Assembly: GCA_022843905.1 (NCBI GenBank)
Contig: JALHMT010000011.1
Span: 1-64,000 of the forward strand
DNA from: Rubrivivax sp.
GTDB taxonomy: Bacteria > Pseudomonadota > Gammaproteobacteria > Burkholderiales > Burkholderiaceae_C
Reading direction: 5' to 3'
Length of the DNA stretch: 64,000 nt
Below, piece by piece: positions 1 to 8,499 of this stretch. The stretch's first letter is position 1. Each line of letters begins with the position of its first letter. The notes beneath the pieces are model-generated. The model saw only the letters and a program-made list of their open reading frames with translations, ran no database searches and had not been told where the DNA came from. The position numbers were made by a program, and so were the translations under genes.

Positions 1-2
1 AG

Positions 3-236
3 CAGGTCTCGGCCTACACCGGCGAGTACGACCACTTCGACGACACGGCCTGCGACGAGGACATGCACCGGCTGGATCGGCTGGTGCGCACCCTGCGCTG
101 CCCGGATCCCGCCAGCATGTTGCGCTGCCTGTTGCAGGACCTGCCGCTCAACGACTACGCGGCCCTGGTCGGACGGACCTTCCGCATCGCACTCGGAACG
201 TCAGCCGATGAAGCCTCGGTCGACCTGGTCTCATGA
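3..236 (+). CDS. C-terminal end of an unrecognised protein (5' truncated by window)
   Basis: An open frame runs from the window edge to a TGA at 234-236 and encodes the last 77 residues of a protein. The stretch is acidic near its start (YTGEYDHFDDTACDEDMHR) and then reads like a helical segment. Codon use matches the genes that follow. I recognise no family. It lies upstream of the ribonucleotide reductase on the same strand, separated by a 420-bp gap. Confidence 0.55.
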   Translation, partial: QVSAYTGEYDHFDDTACDEDMHRLDRLVRTLRCPDPASMLRCLLQDLPLNDYAALVGRTFRIALGTSADEASVDLVS

Positions 237-251
237 CCTGATCGACCTCAA

Positions 252-313
252 GAAAGAACTGCCCCCGGGTGGTTCTTTCCAGAGCGGGGCTCCAGGCCTG
301 CTCCGGAAAGAAC
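252..313 (+). promoter_or_regulatory. Competing hairpins in the leader upstream of nrdJ
   Basis: The 237-657 gap contains no convincing gene. Within it GAAAGAAC (252-259) pairs perfectly with GTTCTTTC (272-279), but the second arm can instead pair with GGAAAGAAC (305-313), giving a 14-bp stem with one mismatch that extends through AGAGC/GCTCC. The two folds exclude each other, as in an attenuator. A further stem with a CCCTT-CAA-GGG core lies near 378-400. No cobalamin riboswitch box was seen. A regulatory role is inference only. Confidence 0.3.
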
Positions 314-657
314 GGTTTCCCCACAGGTAGCTGACCCACCTGGCGCCATCGGCGCGAAGTCAGCCCAAGCATCCCCGCTGCCGTCCCTTCAAGGGTCGGC
401 AACACGAAGCCTTCCGGTCCACGAGCGCCATTCGAGAAAGCTCGCGCGCAAGTGACCGCATCGGGCGATCCGCCCGACTTCCATGCACCAGGCGGATCAC
501 CGTCGCGACCTCTGGGTCACGCCGGCATCCGCACCTGGCGCCCTCGCCGCCCACACAGCGCATCCGAGCCCGTCCTGCTGCATCGCCGCGTGCGATGCCT
601 CCCCGGACAGGCCTTGCCGCGTGGGTATCCATCCGACCCGTTCCTCAGGAGTTCGTC

Positions 658-3168
658 ATGAAACTCAACGACCTTCCCAAGATCGATGCGGCGCTCGCGC
701 CGCAAGCCATCTCGACCGATGTCCTGCTCGAGAAGTACGCCAAAGGCACCGAGTCCTCGGCCGAAGACATCCACCACCGCGTCAGCATCGCGCTGGCCGC
801 GGTCGAACAGCCAGCCGACCAGGCCAGCTGGCAGGCGCGGTTCCTGACCGCGCTGGCCCGGGGCTTCATCCCCGCCGGCCGCATCAACTCTGCCGGTGGC
901 ACCGACATCCGGGCCACTCTGATCAACTGCTTTGTGCAGCCGGTCGGCGACAGCGTCTCCGAAGACGTGGACGGCAAGCCCAGCATCTACAAGGCGCTGG
1001 CGCAGGCGGCAGAGACCATGCGTCGCGGTGGCGGCGTCGGCTACGACTTCAGCCGCATCCGCCCACGCGGTGCGATGGTCAAGGGCACGCACTCGAACGC
1101 CTCCGGGCCGGTGAGCTACATGCGTGTCTTCGACCGCTCCTGCGAGACGGTCGAGTCGGCCGGCGCGCGCCGTGGTGCCCAGATGGGCGTCCTGCGCTGC
1201 GATCACCCCGACCTGGCCGAGTTCATCCACGCCAAGGACGACAACGGGCTGGCGAACTTCAACATCTCTGTCGGCGTCACGGATGCGTTCATGCAAGCCG
1301 TCGAGGATGACGCCGAATTCGAACTGGTGCACCCGGCACAACCGGGAGCGGCCCTGATCGAGCAAGGCGCCCACCAGCGCCCGTCCGACGGACTGTGGGT
1401 CTACCGCACGGTCCGTGCCCGTGCGCTGATGAACGACATCGTACACGCGACCTACGACCATGCCGACCCGGGCGTGGTCTTCCTGGATCGCATGAACCAG
1501 GAGAACAACCTCTGGTACGTCGAGGTGATCGAGGCGACGAACCCGTGCAGCGAGCAATCGCTGCCCGACTACGGCTGCTGCTGTCTCGGCTCCATCGACC
1601 TCACGAGGTTCGTCGAGCGGGCCTTCGAGCCTGACGCCGGCTTCGACTGGACGGGATTCAGGGACGTGGTCCGCACCGCCGTGCGCATGCTGGACAACGT
1701 GCTCGAGGTGACCTGGTGGCCGCTGCCGGAACAGCGCAGCGAGGCCATGGCCAAGCGTCGCATCGGCCTGGGCTTCCTGGGCCTGGGCAGCGCGCTGGTG
1801 ATGCTCGGCATCCGCTACGACTCCGAACTGGGGTTGGCTTTCGGCGCACGGGTGGCGGAGGCGATGCGCGACGAGGCGTACCGCGCTTCGGTCGATCTGG
1901 CCGGCGAGAAGGGAGCGTTTCCGGCGCTCGATGCGGAGCGCTACCTGCAGAGCGGGTTCGCCAGGCGCCTGCCTGACGACATCCGCAGCGCGGTGGCCGA
2001 ACGCGGCATCCGCAACAGCCATCTGCTGTCGATCGCGCCGACGGGCACGATCGCACTGGCCTTCGCAGACAACGCGTCGAACGGCATCGAGCCGGCGTTC
2101 GCCTGGAGCTACACGCGCAGGAAGCGCATGGCCGATGGTTCGGCCCGGGAATACGCGGTCGAGGATCACGCCTACCGGCTATTCCGGGAGCGCGGCGGCG
2201 ACAAGCTGTGCCTGCCCGCCGCATTCGTGTCCGCGCTGGACATGACGGCCGAACAGCACCTGCAGATGCTGGTGGCGGTGCAGCCGTTCATCGACTCGTC
2301 GATCTCCAAGACTGTGAACGTGCCCGCCGACTATCCGTTCGAGTCGTTCAGGGGCCTGTACATGCAGGCCTGGAAGGCCGGGCTCAAGGGCCTGGCGACT
2401 TATCGGCCGAATGCCGTCACGGGTGCGGTGCTGTCGGTCGAGGCACCGGCGGCAGCCGATGCCAAGCCCGATGACGATCCGCTGGGCAGGCAGTTCGCCA
2501 GCCGTCCGGCGGGCGAACTCGAAGGCCTGACCTCCAAGGTCGAGTTCTGGACCGTGGAAGGCAAGAAGTCGGTCTACCTGACCGTCAACTTCGTGCGGGT
2601 GTCCGGCATCGTGGGCGGCCAACAGCTCGTGATCGAGCGGCCGGTCGAGTTCTTCGTGCCGGCCGGCCAGCGTGACGAGGGCCAGCAATGGATCTCGTCG
2701 AACATGCGATTGCTGTCGATGGTCGCGCGCTCCGGCGCGTCGATCTCCAAGGCACTGGCCAACATGTGCGAAGTGGTCTGGGACAAGGGCCCCGTGCGTT
2801 GCGGCTTCGTGACCAGGGAGGACGGCGCGCAGGCGCCGCGCTTCCATGACTCCGAAGTCGCAGCCATTGGACATGCGCTGCAGCAGATCCTCGCGCGACG
2901 CGGTTTCCTGGACAGCCTGGGCAACCAGGTGCCGGTGGCCGCGCTGGCGCGTCGGTTGGCGGCGCGGGATCAATCCTCGACGGAAGCAACAGTTCCGGGC
3001 GGGTTGGCAGACGCTACTGCGCAAGCCGGGGTCGAGAACTCGAACCTGGCGAACGTCGCGAATCTGAGCAGCGGCAAGAAGTGCCCCGAGTGCGGCGCGC
3101 ACGCATTGCACAAGGTGGACGGCTGCCTGCGATGCGCCAACTGCCACCACATCGGCAGCTGCGGCTGA
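658..3168 (+). CDS. nrdJ: Adenosylcobalamin-dependent (class II) ribonucleotide reductase
   Basis: The 836-residue protein should reduce ribonucleotides to deoxyribonucleotides using a B12-derived thiyl radical, supplying dNTPs without oxygen or a second subunit. The active-site motif NPCSE is at 295-299, an N-terminal redox cysteine lies at about 91 (INCFVQPVGD), and the phosphate-binding loop SIAPTGTIAL starts near 458. The C-terminus is a cysteine-rich zinc-ribbon-like tail beginning CPECG at 809. A frame extends 21 codons upstream, but AGGAG before ATG 658 decides the start. It heads a DNA-metabolism module with the primase-like and DUF932 genes. Such a gene on a mobile element suggests dNTP supply for element replication or repair (inference). 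Confidence 0.93.
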   Translation: MKLNDLPKIDAALAPQAISTDVLLEKYAKGTESSAEDIHHRVSIALAAVEQPADQASWQARFLTALARGFIPAGRINSAGGTDIRATLINCFVQPVGDSVSEDVDGKPSIYKALAQAAETMRRGGGVGYDFSRIRPRGAMVKGTHSNASGPVSYMRVFDRSCETVESAGARRGAQMGVLRCDHPDLAEFIHAKDDNGLANFNISVGVTDAFMQAVEDDAEFELVHPAQPGAALIEQGAHQRPSDGLWVYRTVRARALMNDIVHATYDHADPGVVFLDRMNQENNLWYVEVIEATNPCSEQSLPDYGCCCLGSIDLTRFVERAFEPDAGFDWTGFRDVVRTAVRMLDNVLEVTWWPLPEQRSEAMAKRRIGLGFLGLGSALVMLGIRYDSELGLAFGARVAEAMRDEAYRASVDLAGEKGAFPALDAERYLQSGFARRLPDDIRSAVAERGIRNSHLLSIAPTGTIALAFADNASNGIEPAFAWSYTRRKRMADGSAREYAVEDHAYRLFRERGGDKLCLPAAFVSALDMTAEQHLQMLVAVQPFIDSSISKTVNVPADYPFESFRGLYMQAWKAGLKGLATYRPNAVTGAVLSVEAPAAADAKPDDDPLGRQFASRPAGELEGLTSKVEFWTVEGKKSVYLTVNFVRVSGIVGGQQLVIERPVEFFVPAGQRDEGQQWISSNMRLLSMVARSGASISKALANMCEVVWDKGPVRCGFVTREDGAQAPRFHDSEVAAIGHALQQILARRGFLDSLGNQVPVAALARRLAARDQSSTEATVPGGLADATAQAGVENSNLANVANLSSGKKCPECGAHALHKVDGCLRCANCHHIGSCG

Positions 3169-3280
3169 CACCCATGCGGCATCCATGCGGGCTGCAGCAG
3201 CACGGGCACGGCGACGACACCGTCGCCGGGCCTGTGGCAGCACCGCAGCGGTGTGACATCAACATCGAAGCGAGGACATC

Positions 3281-4318
3281 ATGAACGATGATTTCGAATC
3301 GCGCGTCAGGGACCTCAAGGCCCGCGCGCATGGCCACTGGACCCCATTGCTCGGGGCGCTGGGCGTCGACGAGCGCATCCTCAACGGCAGGAACCAGCCC
3401 TGCCCGCTGTGTGGCGGCACCGACCGCTTCCAGTACACCGACAAGTTCGGCGAAGGCAACTACCACTGCCGCTCGTGCGGTGCCGGTGGCGGCCTGAAAC
3501 TGGCTCAAGGAGCGCTGGGGCTGAAGTTCGGCGAACTGCTCGCCCGCCTGGAAAGGCAGCTGGGCGCCGAGCGCGCCACGACGGGGCAATTGCCCGGTGG
3601 CCCGTCGCCGGAGAAGATGAAGCGTCTGTGCCAGCACATCTGGCACGAAGCCAGGCCTGTCACCCAGGGCGATGAGGTGGACCGCTACCTGCGCAACCGC
3701 GGGCTGCAGTTGTCCGCCTATCCGCGCACGCTGCGCTTCCATCCGGCGCTGGGCTATTTCGAGAAGCCGGCCGGGCAGCAGCGGTCGAAGAAGATCGCCG
3801 AGTACCCGGCGATGCTGGCCGTCGTGCAGGGCAGCGACGGACATGCCGTCACCCTGCACCGAACCTACCTTCGGGATGGTCGCAAGGCGCTGGGCGCGCA
3901 GTCCCGCAAGGTCCTGTCGTCCGGCATCAACGGCGCTGCAGTCAGACTCTTCGAGGCAGGCGACGAACTTGCCGTGGCCGAAGGCATCGAAACCGCACTG
4001 GCAGTGCACCTGAGCACCGGCAAGCCGGTCTGGGCCGCACTGAACTGCGGGAACCTGGAGAAGCTCTGGATCCCGGACACGGTTGCTCGCGTCTGCATCT
4101 ACGCGGACAACGACGCCAACGCCGAGTTCGACGGCCAGGCCTCGGCCTATGCCCTGGCGCACCGTCTGAAGCGCGACGCCAGGAAGCTGGCGGGCGCCAA
4201 TCCGGATCAACCGGATCGTCCGACCCGCGAGGTCCAGGTGTTCGTCCCCAAACAGGACGGCACCGACTGGGCCGACATCTGGCTCGCCCGTCTCGCAAAT
4301 ACGAGGCGCGCTGCATAG
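3281..4318 (+). CDS. Zinc-ribbon/Toprim primase-like protein
   Basis: This 345-residue protein begins with a primase-type zinc ribbon, CPLCGGTDRF followed by YHCRSCGAGGG (residues about 42-68), as in P4 alpha-type and plasmid primases. The C-terminal half has a Toprim domain with EGIETAL and ADNDAN, the glutamate and acidic pair that bind metal. No helicase Walker motif is present, so it resembles the short mobile-element proteins rather than a full primase-helicase. It lies 112 bp after nrdJ and ahead of the DUF932 gene. Its likely role is priming of element DNA during replication or after transfer. Substrate and activity are inferred. Confidence 0.85.
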   Translation: MNDDFESRVRDLKARAHGHWTPLLGALGVDERILNGRNQPCPLCGGTDRFQYTDKFGEGNYHCRSCGAGGGLKLAQGALGLKFGELLARLERQLGAERATTGQLPGGPSPEKMKRLCQHIWHEARPVTQGDEVDRYLRNRGLQLSAYPRTLRFHPALGYFEKPAGQQRSKKIAEYPAMLAVVQGSDGHAVTLHRTYLRDGRKALGAQSRKVLSSGINGAAVRLFEAGDELAVAEGIETALAVHLSTGKPVWAALNCGNLEKLWIPDTVARVCIYADNDANAEFDGQASAYALAHRLKRDARKLAGANPDQPDRPTREVQVFVPKQDGTDWADIWLARLANTRRAA

Positions 4319-4609
4319 CCGTTTCCAGGGCGGCGTGGGGTTCCTGTCGTAGCAGACAGCCCATGCCGCCCCTTCTTCAGTGGGCCCGCCCCGGCGGACC
4401 CAGCGACGAGGGTTCCCGATTTCCCGACTGGCAGCTGCCGCACCAGGCCGCACACGCGGCGCAAGCAGCACACGAATCCCGACGGCGACCCTGGCGTCGC
4501 CGTGCATCCCGGCCCGGCCTGTCTTTGCGGACATCCCGGACCACCACCCCGCGGGGACGCAGCCCCCGCAGGGGCCATCGCGTCACCGCTTTTCATCTGG
4601 AGCATTTCC

Positions 4610-5674
4610 ATGAAGAACGGACGTTCCCTGGTTGCCCTGGCAACCGAACTCGAGCGCCAACTGGCCAGCAAGCGCGACATGATCGTGCCCACCGGCCTGA
4701 TGCACCACGAGACCGCTGCTGACGGCAGCACCCGCATCCGCGTCGAGACACCCGACGGCATGAAGACGTATCCCACCACGGAACTCTTCCGCCGCCAGGT
4801 GGCCGACAAGCTGAAGATCCCGTTCGCCTACTTCGAGCGCATGCGCAACGAGCAGGCGCCGCTGCTCGACCGCAATGTCGATACCTGGCTGCACCACGAG
4901 CCGGAACTGCGCATGGTGCGCACCCTGGACGGCCAGGCGCGCGCCTTCCTGTCGGACCGCTACCGCCGGCTCGACAACTACGACCTGTGCGAGCACGTGC
5001 TGCCGATGCTGCAGCGCCTGCCCGACGCCAGGTTCGAATCCACCGAACTCACGCCGACGCGCCTGTACCTCAAGGTGGTCACGCCACGTGTGCAGATCGA
5101 GATCCAGCCCGGCGACATCGTCCAGGCCGGCGTGGTGATCAGCAACTCCGAGGTGGGCCAGGGCACGCTCTCGGTCCAGCCGCTGGTCTACCGCCTGATC
5201 TGCCGCAACGGCCTGATCGCGGCCGACCGCGCGATGCGCAAGACGCACGTGGGCCGCATGAGCGACGCGTCCTCGGACGAGGTCACGGTGTTCAGGGACG
5301 ACACGCTGCAGGCCGAGGACAAGGCCTTCTTCCTCAAGGTTCGCGACGTGGTCGAGGCCGCCGTCTCGGAAGCGACCTTCCAGCAGATCGCCGAGAAGAT
5401 GCGCCGCACGATGGGCATCCGCCTGAAAGGCGACCCGGTGCGGACCATCGAGGTCGTCGGGACCCGCTACCTCCTCAACGAGGGCGAGCGGTCCGGCCTG
5501 CTGCGCCACCTGATCGAAGGCGGCGACCTGTCGGCCTACGGCTTGGTCAATGCCGTGACGCACTTCGCCCAGGACGTGGACGACTACGACCGCGCCACCG
5601 AGTTCGAGGCGCTGGGCGGCAGGCTGCTCGAGCAATCGAAGGCCGAATGGGACACGCTCGCGGAAGCGGCGTGA
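4610..5674 (+). CDS. DUF932 family protein
   Basis: The 354-residue protein matches the DUF932 family common on plasmids, phages and integrative elements: the central region LSDRYRRLDNYDL, then YLKVVTPRVQ, then LVYRLICRNGL are typical landmarks. The molecular function of the family is not established; its members recur beside replication and recombination genes. An in-frame extension to 4502 exists, but the conserved sequence starts at MKNGRSL, so ATG 4610 is preferred. The 290-bp gap before it (4319-4609) is GC-rich with short palindromes such as CCCCGCGGGG and no gene. A good terminator follows at 5726-5759. Confidence 0.85.
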   Translation: MKNGRSLVALATELERQLASKRDMIVPTGLMHHETAADGSTRIRVETPDGMKTYPTTELFRRQVADKLKIPFAYFERMRNEQAPLLDRNVDTWLHHEPELRMVRTLDGQARAFLSDRYRRLDNYDLCEHVLPMLQRLPDARFESTELTPTRLYLKVVTPRVQIEIQPGDIVQAGVVISNSEVGQGTLSVQPLVYRLICRNGLIAADRAMRKTHVGRMSDASSDEVTVFRDDTLQAEDKAFFLKVRDVVEAAVSEATFQQIAEKMRRTMGIRLKGDPVRTIEVVGTRYLLNEGERSGLLRHLIEGGDLSAYGLVNAVTHFAQDVDDYDRATEFEALGGRLLEQSKAEWDTLAEAA

Positions 5675-5725
5675 GCCCCGGATGTGCCGGTCCTGCGTGA
5701 CCGGCGCACCGAAGTCAGAACCTCG

Positions 5726-5759
5726 CGGGACGCCAGCCCATCAAAGGGTTGGTGTCCCG
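5726..5759 (+). terminator. Rho-independent terminator after DUF932 gene
   Basis: A 14-bp stem (CGGGACGCCAGCCC with GGGTTGGTGTCCCG, two G-U pairs) encloses the loop ATCAAA and is followed by a T-rich stretch (TACTTTTACATTTTT). It closes the nrdJ-primase-DUF932 unit. Confidence 0.75.
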
Positions 5760-5940
5760 TACTTTTACATTTTTCGTTAACAAGTGATCATGCGACGCCT
5801 CAAGTATTTGGACGCTTCTTGTCGTTACATTACTGATACAAGACACTCGCCGGCAGTCGGTTTCGGGTTAGTGCAGCCATGCTCGCCGTACACTCGCCGA
5901 CGGTTTCCCGACCTCCAGGACCAGCACAAGAGTCCAACAC
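5760..5940 (+). promoter_or_regulatory. AT-rich promoter region ahead of the HTH/receiver gene
   Basis: This stretch is clearly more AT-rich than its surroundings, with TTTTTCGTTAACAAGTGATC and TTGTCGTTACATTACTGATA. Weak -35/-10 pairs can be drawn but none is compelling. It sits between a terminator and the start at 5941, so it should hold the promoter of that gene. No Shine-Dalgarno stronger than CAAGAG precedes the ATG. Confidence 0.35.
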
Positions 5941-6786
5941 ATGGATCAAGATTCCGGTTCCAGCGAGCCCAGACTGCCCATCTCGAAGGCGATCCTCGCC
6001 GTCCTCGACAGGCATGCGGTTCCCGAGAGGCAGCGGCTGGCGACGCTCCAGGCCGCCGTTGAGATGTCCTACCAACAGGTGCGCCGGCGGATGACGGGTG
6101 AGAGCCCATGGAACGTCGACGAGATCAAGCGGCTCGCCTCGCACTTCGGCGAACCGCTGTTCGGGCTGTTGGCAACACTCGTCGACGACGTGGGCCACCA
6201 GGCGACGCTGCATCTCGGCGGTGTCGCGCTCCCCTGCTCGATCTGGCTCGGCCAGGTCGCGCCACCCAAGACACGCATCGGCCCGCTCGTCGCCGTCGCT
6301 GGCGAGTCGGCCGACCACTGGAATGTCGTGACGCTCGCAGAGGCCGGCGAGCGCCAGGCCCACGAGATCAAGCGTCTCATCTTCGAGGCGGCGCCCCCCA
6401 GGCGCGTAGCCATCGTCGACGACGACGACGACCTGGCCGCCAGCATCGTCCAGTTCCTGCGCGAGAAAGGGCTCGACGCGATCTCGTACCGGACAGGCGA
6501 GAACCTCCTGGCTGCCCTTGAGACCTCGCGTTTCGACGGCTTCATCCTCGACTGGATGCTGGGTGAGGGCAACATCAGGGATCTGCTGCCCGCGGTGCGG
6601 ACTAGAAGTCCGGGTGCGCCCATCATCATCCTGACCGGCCAGATCAAAGCGGGAGGCGCCCAGGAAGACGAACTGGAATCGACGCTCGCCGCCTACCGTG
6701 CGCAGCTCTACGAAAAACCGACCCGGATGCTGAGCCTCTTCACCGCGCTCGACCTGGGCTTCGAACCCGCCCCGCGCGCTGGCTGA
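5941..6786 (+). CDS. HTH (BetR-type) and response-regulator receiver fusion
   Basis: The 281-residue protein has an N-terminal helix-turn-helix-like region (residues about 14-80, SYQQVRRRMTGESPWNVDEI) resembling the BetR/Xre type. The C-terminal receiver has an acidic pocket at D160-D162, a phospho-acceptor D204 in FILDWML and the conserved lysine K259 in YEKP. Domain order is the reverse of most response regulators. No sensor kinase is encoded nearby, so a host kinase or cross-talk would have to drive it. It sits directly upstream of the FlhDC-like pair and probably controls element genes (inference). A hairpin terminator follows the stop. Confidence 0.78.
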   Translation: MDQDSGSSEPRLPISKAILAVLDRHAVPERQRLATLQAAVEMSYQQVRRRMTGESPWNVDEIKRLASHFGEPLFGLLATLVDDVGHQATLHLGGVALPCSIWLGQVAPPKTRIGPLVAVAGESADHWNVVTLAEAGERQAHEIKRLIFEAAPPRRVAIVDDDDDLAASIVQFLREKGLDAISYRTGENLLAALETSRFDGFILDWMLGEGNIRDLLPAVRTRSPGAPIIILTGQIKAGGAQEDELESTLAAYRAQLYEKPTRMLSLFTALDLGFEPAPRAG

Positions 6787-6833
6787 GTCGGTACCGCGCG
6801 ACTCGACTTGGCCAACCACCAAGCACCCCTGCC

Positions 6834-6870
6834 GCGCCCTGCCGGCCTGCCCGGTCTCGCGGCAGGGCGC
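6834..6870 (+). terminator. Strong hairpin after the HTH/receiver gene
   Basis: GCGCCCTGCCG (6834-6844) and CGGCAGGGCGC (6860-6870) form a perfect 11-bp GC stem. No T-tract follows at once; the nearest run (GTTTTTG) is about 18 bp further on, so it may be Rho-assisted. Confidence 0.5.
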
Positions 6871-6891
6871 CTGCGCCCAGCGATCTAGTTT

Positions 6892-6945
6892 TTGACAGTG
6901 TGTAAGCTAATCATTGACATTTTACGGTCCACATGATTACGCTAT
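6892..6945 (+). promoter_or_regulatory. Promoter region of flhD-like gene with two TTGACA boxes
   Basis: TTGACA occurs at 6892-6897 and again at 6914-6919, exactly 22 bp apart on the same helical face, in an AT-rich stretch. The second box can pair with TACGCT at 18-bp spacing as a -10. Either could be the -35 of the activator promoter; the repeat could also be a regulator site. Confidence 0.45.
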
Positions 6946-7041
6946 TCGTCAAGTCGGCAACGTACAGCGAACGCCGGCCTGACGCGGTGGCCATCCCGCT
7001 CCCGCGTCGACCCGCCAGTCGGCAGACCGGGAGTGAGCACC

Positions 7042-7371
7042 ATGGCCTCATCACCTCTCAATGACGTCCAGCACGCCAACTTCATCATCCTCAGCCTGAT
7101 CCGCGATGCCGCGCGGGCGGACCCCGGCACGGCCTGCTGCCGCTTCGGGATGACGCTCGCGCAGTTGAAGGCAATCAGCGACTTGCCGCCGGACGGGGTC
7201 ATGGCCATCGTCAACGGAATGGGCAACGAGGCCCTGTTCTTTCCGCGCGAGGATCTCGACCGCCTGCTCCAGTTGCCGCCCGCGGTGTCGGCGGTGCTCG
7301 TGTCGGCGACCACGCGCCTGCCGGCCGCCCGTGGAGCGAAGAGCGCGGCGCAACGATCGGCGTCGGCGTGA
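7042..7371 (+). CDS. FlhD-like transcriptional activator subunit
   Basis: The 109-residue protein resembles FlhD: an early LNDVQHANFIILSLIRDAAR helix, then CCRFGM, matching the FlhD dimer core ([20 protein letters not shown] followed by FRLG in E. coli). FlhD works with FlhC as a DNA-binding activator. On SXT/R391 and IncA/C elements the relatives SetD and AcaD switch on transfer genes. ATG 7042 is chosen because GGGAG lies about 9 bp upstream; an in-frame GTG at 7033 is possible. The FlhC-like gene follows after 24 bp in one operon. The C-terminal 20 residues are Ala/Arg-rich and unconserved. Confidence 0.8.
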   Translation: MASSPLNDVQHANFIILSLIRDAARADPGTACCRFGMTLAQLKAISDLPPDGVMAIVNGMGNEALFFPREDLDRLLQLPPAVSAVLVSATTRLPAARGAKSAAQRSASA

Positions 7372-7395
7372 AGCGCCTGGCCGCGGGGCACGCTC

Positions 7396-8499
7396 GTGGT
7401 GGCGGTTGTGGCAAGGGCGGACACACGGATCAGGTCGCTGGAGACCGCGCGCGAGTGCGTGCGTCTCGGCGCTAGGCAGCGCACGATCGCCTGGCTCACC
7501 GGTCTGCCGACGAGTTTCATCTTCCACAACATCTACGACGCGGAACACCTGCCGCCACGCGGTCGCCCGCCCTACACCGAGGACTTCATCTACCGGTCAT
7601 CGCTGAAGGTGCAGGCCGAGGTCGGCATGTTCGCGGCCAAATACCGTCTGCTCACCGCTGAAGGCATTGCGCCCGCCCAGGCGCTGATCACCGCGTTCAG
7701 GCACTACAGGTCGGTCGTCCACCAGCCATCGTTTTCGTTCGACGAGGCCTTCTTCGTCGTCTCCAACCTCGACGGCATCTGGGCCGCCTCCACCCGCACC
7801 CTCGAACTCGGCGCCTGCCGCCGTTGCGGCTGCCTGCACCTGCTTCCGCGCGGTGCCGCGCCAGCGGCAGCCGGCTGTCCTTACTGCCGACCCCACCGTA
7901 CCGACCGCGCGCCCGCGCGTGCGCCGCCGCATCCGGACCACACGTCGCCAGCATCAGGCACCGACGCGGAAGCAGTGACGGTCCCTGCTGCACTGGAGGC
8001 GCAGATCCGATCCCTGCGCACTGAACGCATCTTCGAACAGCTGGGCGCGCATCCGCGTGTGGTGGCGACCCTCACCGGCGCGTCTGCGCCGGCCCACAGG
8101 AGGTCATCGTCGCGTCATCGCGAGGGGCCCACGCATATCGGACGCGCGGTCAACCTGATCCGCTGGGGTGTCGCGGTCAAGACGGTCCAGCGCGCGCAGT
8201 TCTCTCTGGTCGCAACTGCCTACACCCGACTGCTTGCCGCCGACTTCGAACCCAGCGACGCGGTCCGGGCCGCATTCGTACACGTCTCCGCCATGTTCCC
8301 CACGGTGGAGCCGCTGTCCTTCGACCGCTGCTTCGAGGTCATCTCGATGTTCGATGCCCGCTGGGGCGCAGCCGAGCCCTCGTTCGACCTGCTGTCATGT
8401 CCCAAGTGCCGCGCCAGTTTTCTCGCCAGTCTCACGGACAGGGAGCGCCCCCACTGTCCGTTCTGCGCGTTGCTGCGCACGCCAGAGAAGTACCTTTGA
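7396..8499 (+). CDS. FlhC-like activator made of two tandem FlhC units
   Basis: This 367-residue protein is nearly twice the usual FlhC length of about 190. Residues 11-170 align well with FlhC (VRLGARQRTIAWLTGLP, a central LPPRGRPP like FlhC SPPPKGMLP) and end in a zinc site C141-x2-C144...C161-x2-C164. A Pro/Ala/Thr linker (about 171-200) follows. Residues 200-367 repeat the plan: FEQLGAHPRVVATLTG, then a zinc site C335-x2-C338...C354-x2-C357. The second unit is more divergent. Since FlhC acts as a dimer in FlhD4C2, this looks like a covalent pseudodimer. The start is GTG 7396; GTG 7399 is an alternative. It is the likely master activator of transfer with its FlhD partner. Confidence 0.82.
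   Translation: MVAVVARADTRIRSLETARECVRLGARQRTIAWLTGLPTSFIFHNIYDAEHLPPRGRPPYTEDFIYRSSLKVQAEVGMFAAKYRLLTAEGIAPAQALITAFRHYRSVVHQPSFSFDEAFFVVSNLDGIWAASTRTLELGACRRCGCLHLLPRGAAPAAAGCPYCRPHRTDRAPARAPPHPDHTSPASGTDAEAVTVPAALEAQIRSLRTERIFEQLGAHPRVVATLTGASAPAHRRSSSRHREGPTHIGRAVNLIRWGVAVKTVQRAQFSLVATAYTRLLAADFEPSDAVRAAFVHVSAMFPTVEPLSFDRCFEVISMFDARWGAAEPSFDLLSCPKCRASFLASLTDRERPHCPFCALLRTPEKYL

Noticed and set aside
237..657. Cobalamin riboswitch upstream of nrdJ
   Set aside because: The B12 box and core were not found, and class II enzymes are not the usual targets of repression by B12.
517..2169. Long minus-strand frame opposite nrdJ
   Set aside because: It is the high-GC antisense shadow of a gene with clear family motifs; its translation is Arg/Val/Asp-rich without motifs. 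The same holds for the long antisense frames at 2179-3243, 4583-5635, 28789-30213, 31993-32925, 32962-33840 and 38787-40445.
3169..3280. CCATGCGGCATCCATGCGG repeat between nrdJ and the primase-like gene
   Set aside because: The two short copies are within ordinary variation for GC-rich spacer DNA and show no further structure.
5784..6062. 92-codon plus-strand frame before the HTH/receiver gene
   Set aside because: It covers the AT-rich promoter region and overlaps the next gene out of frame; the sequence has no protein character.
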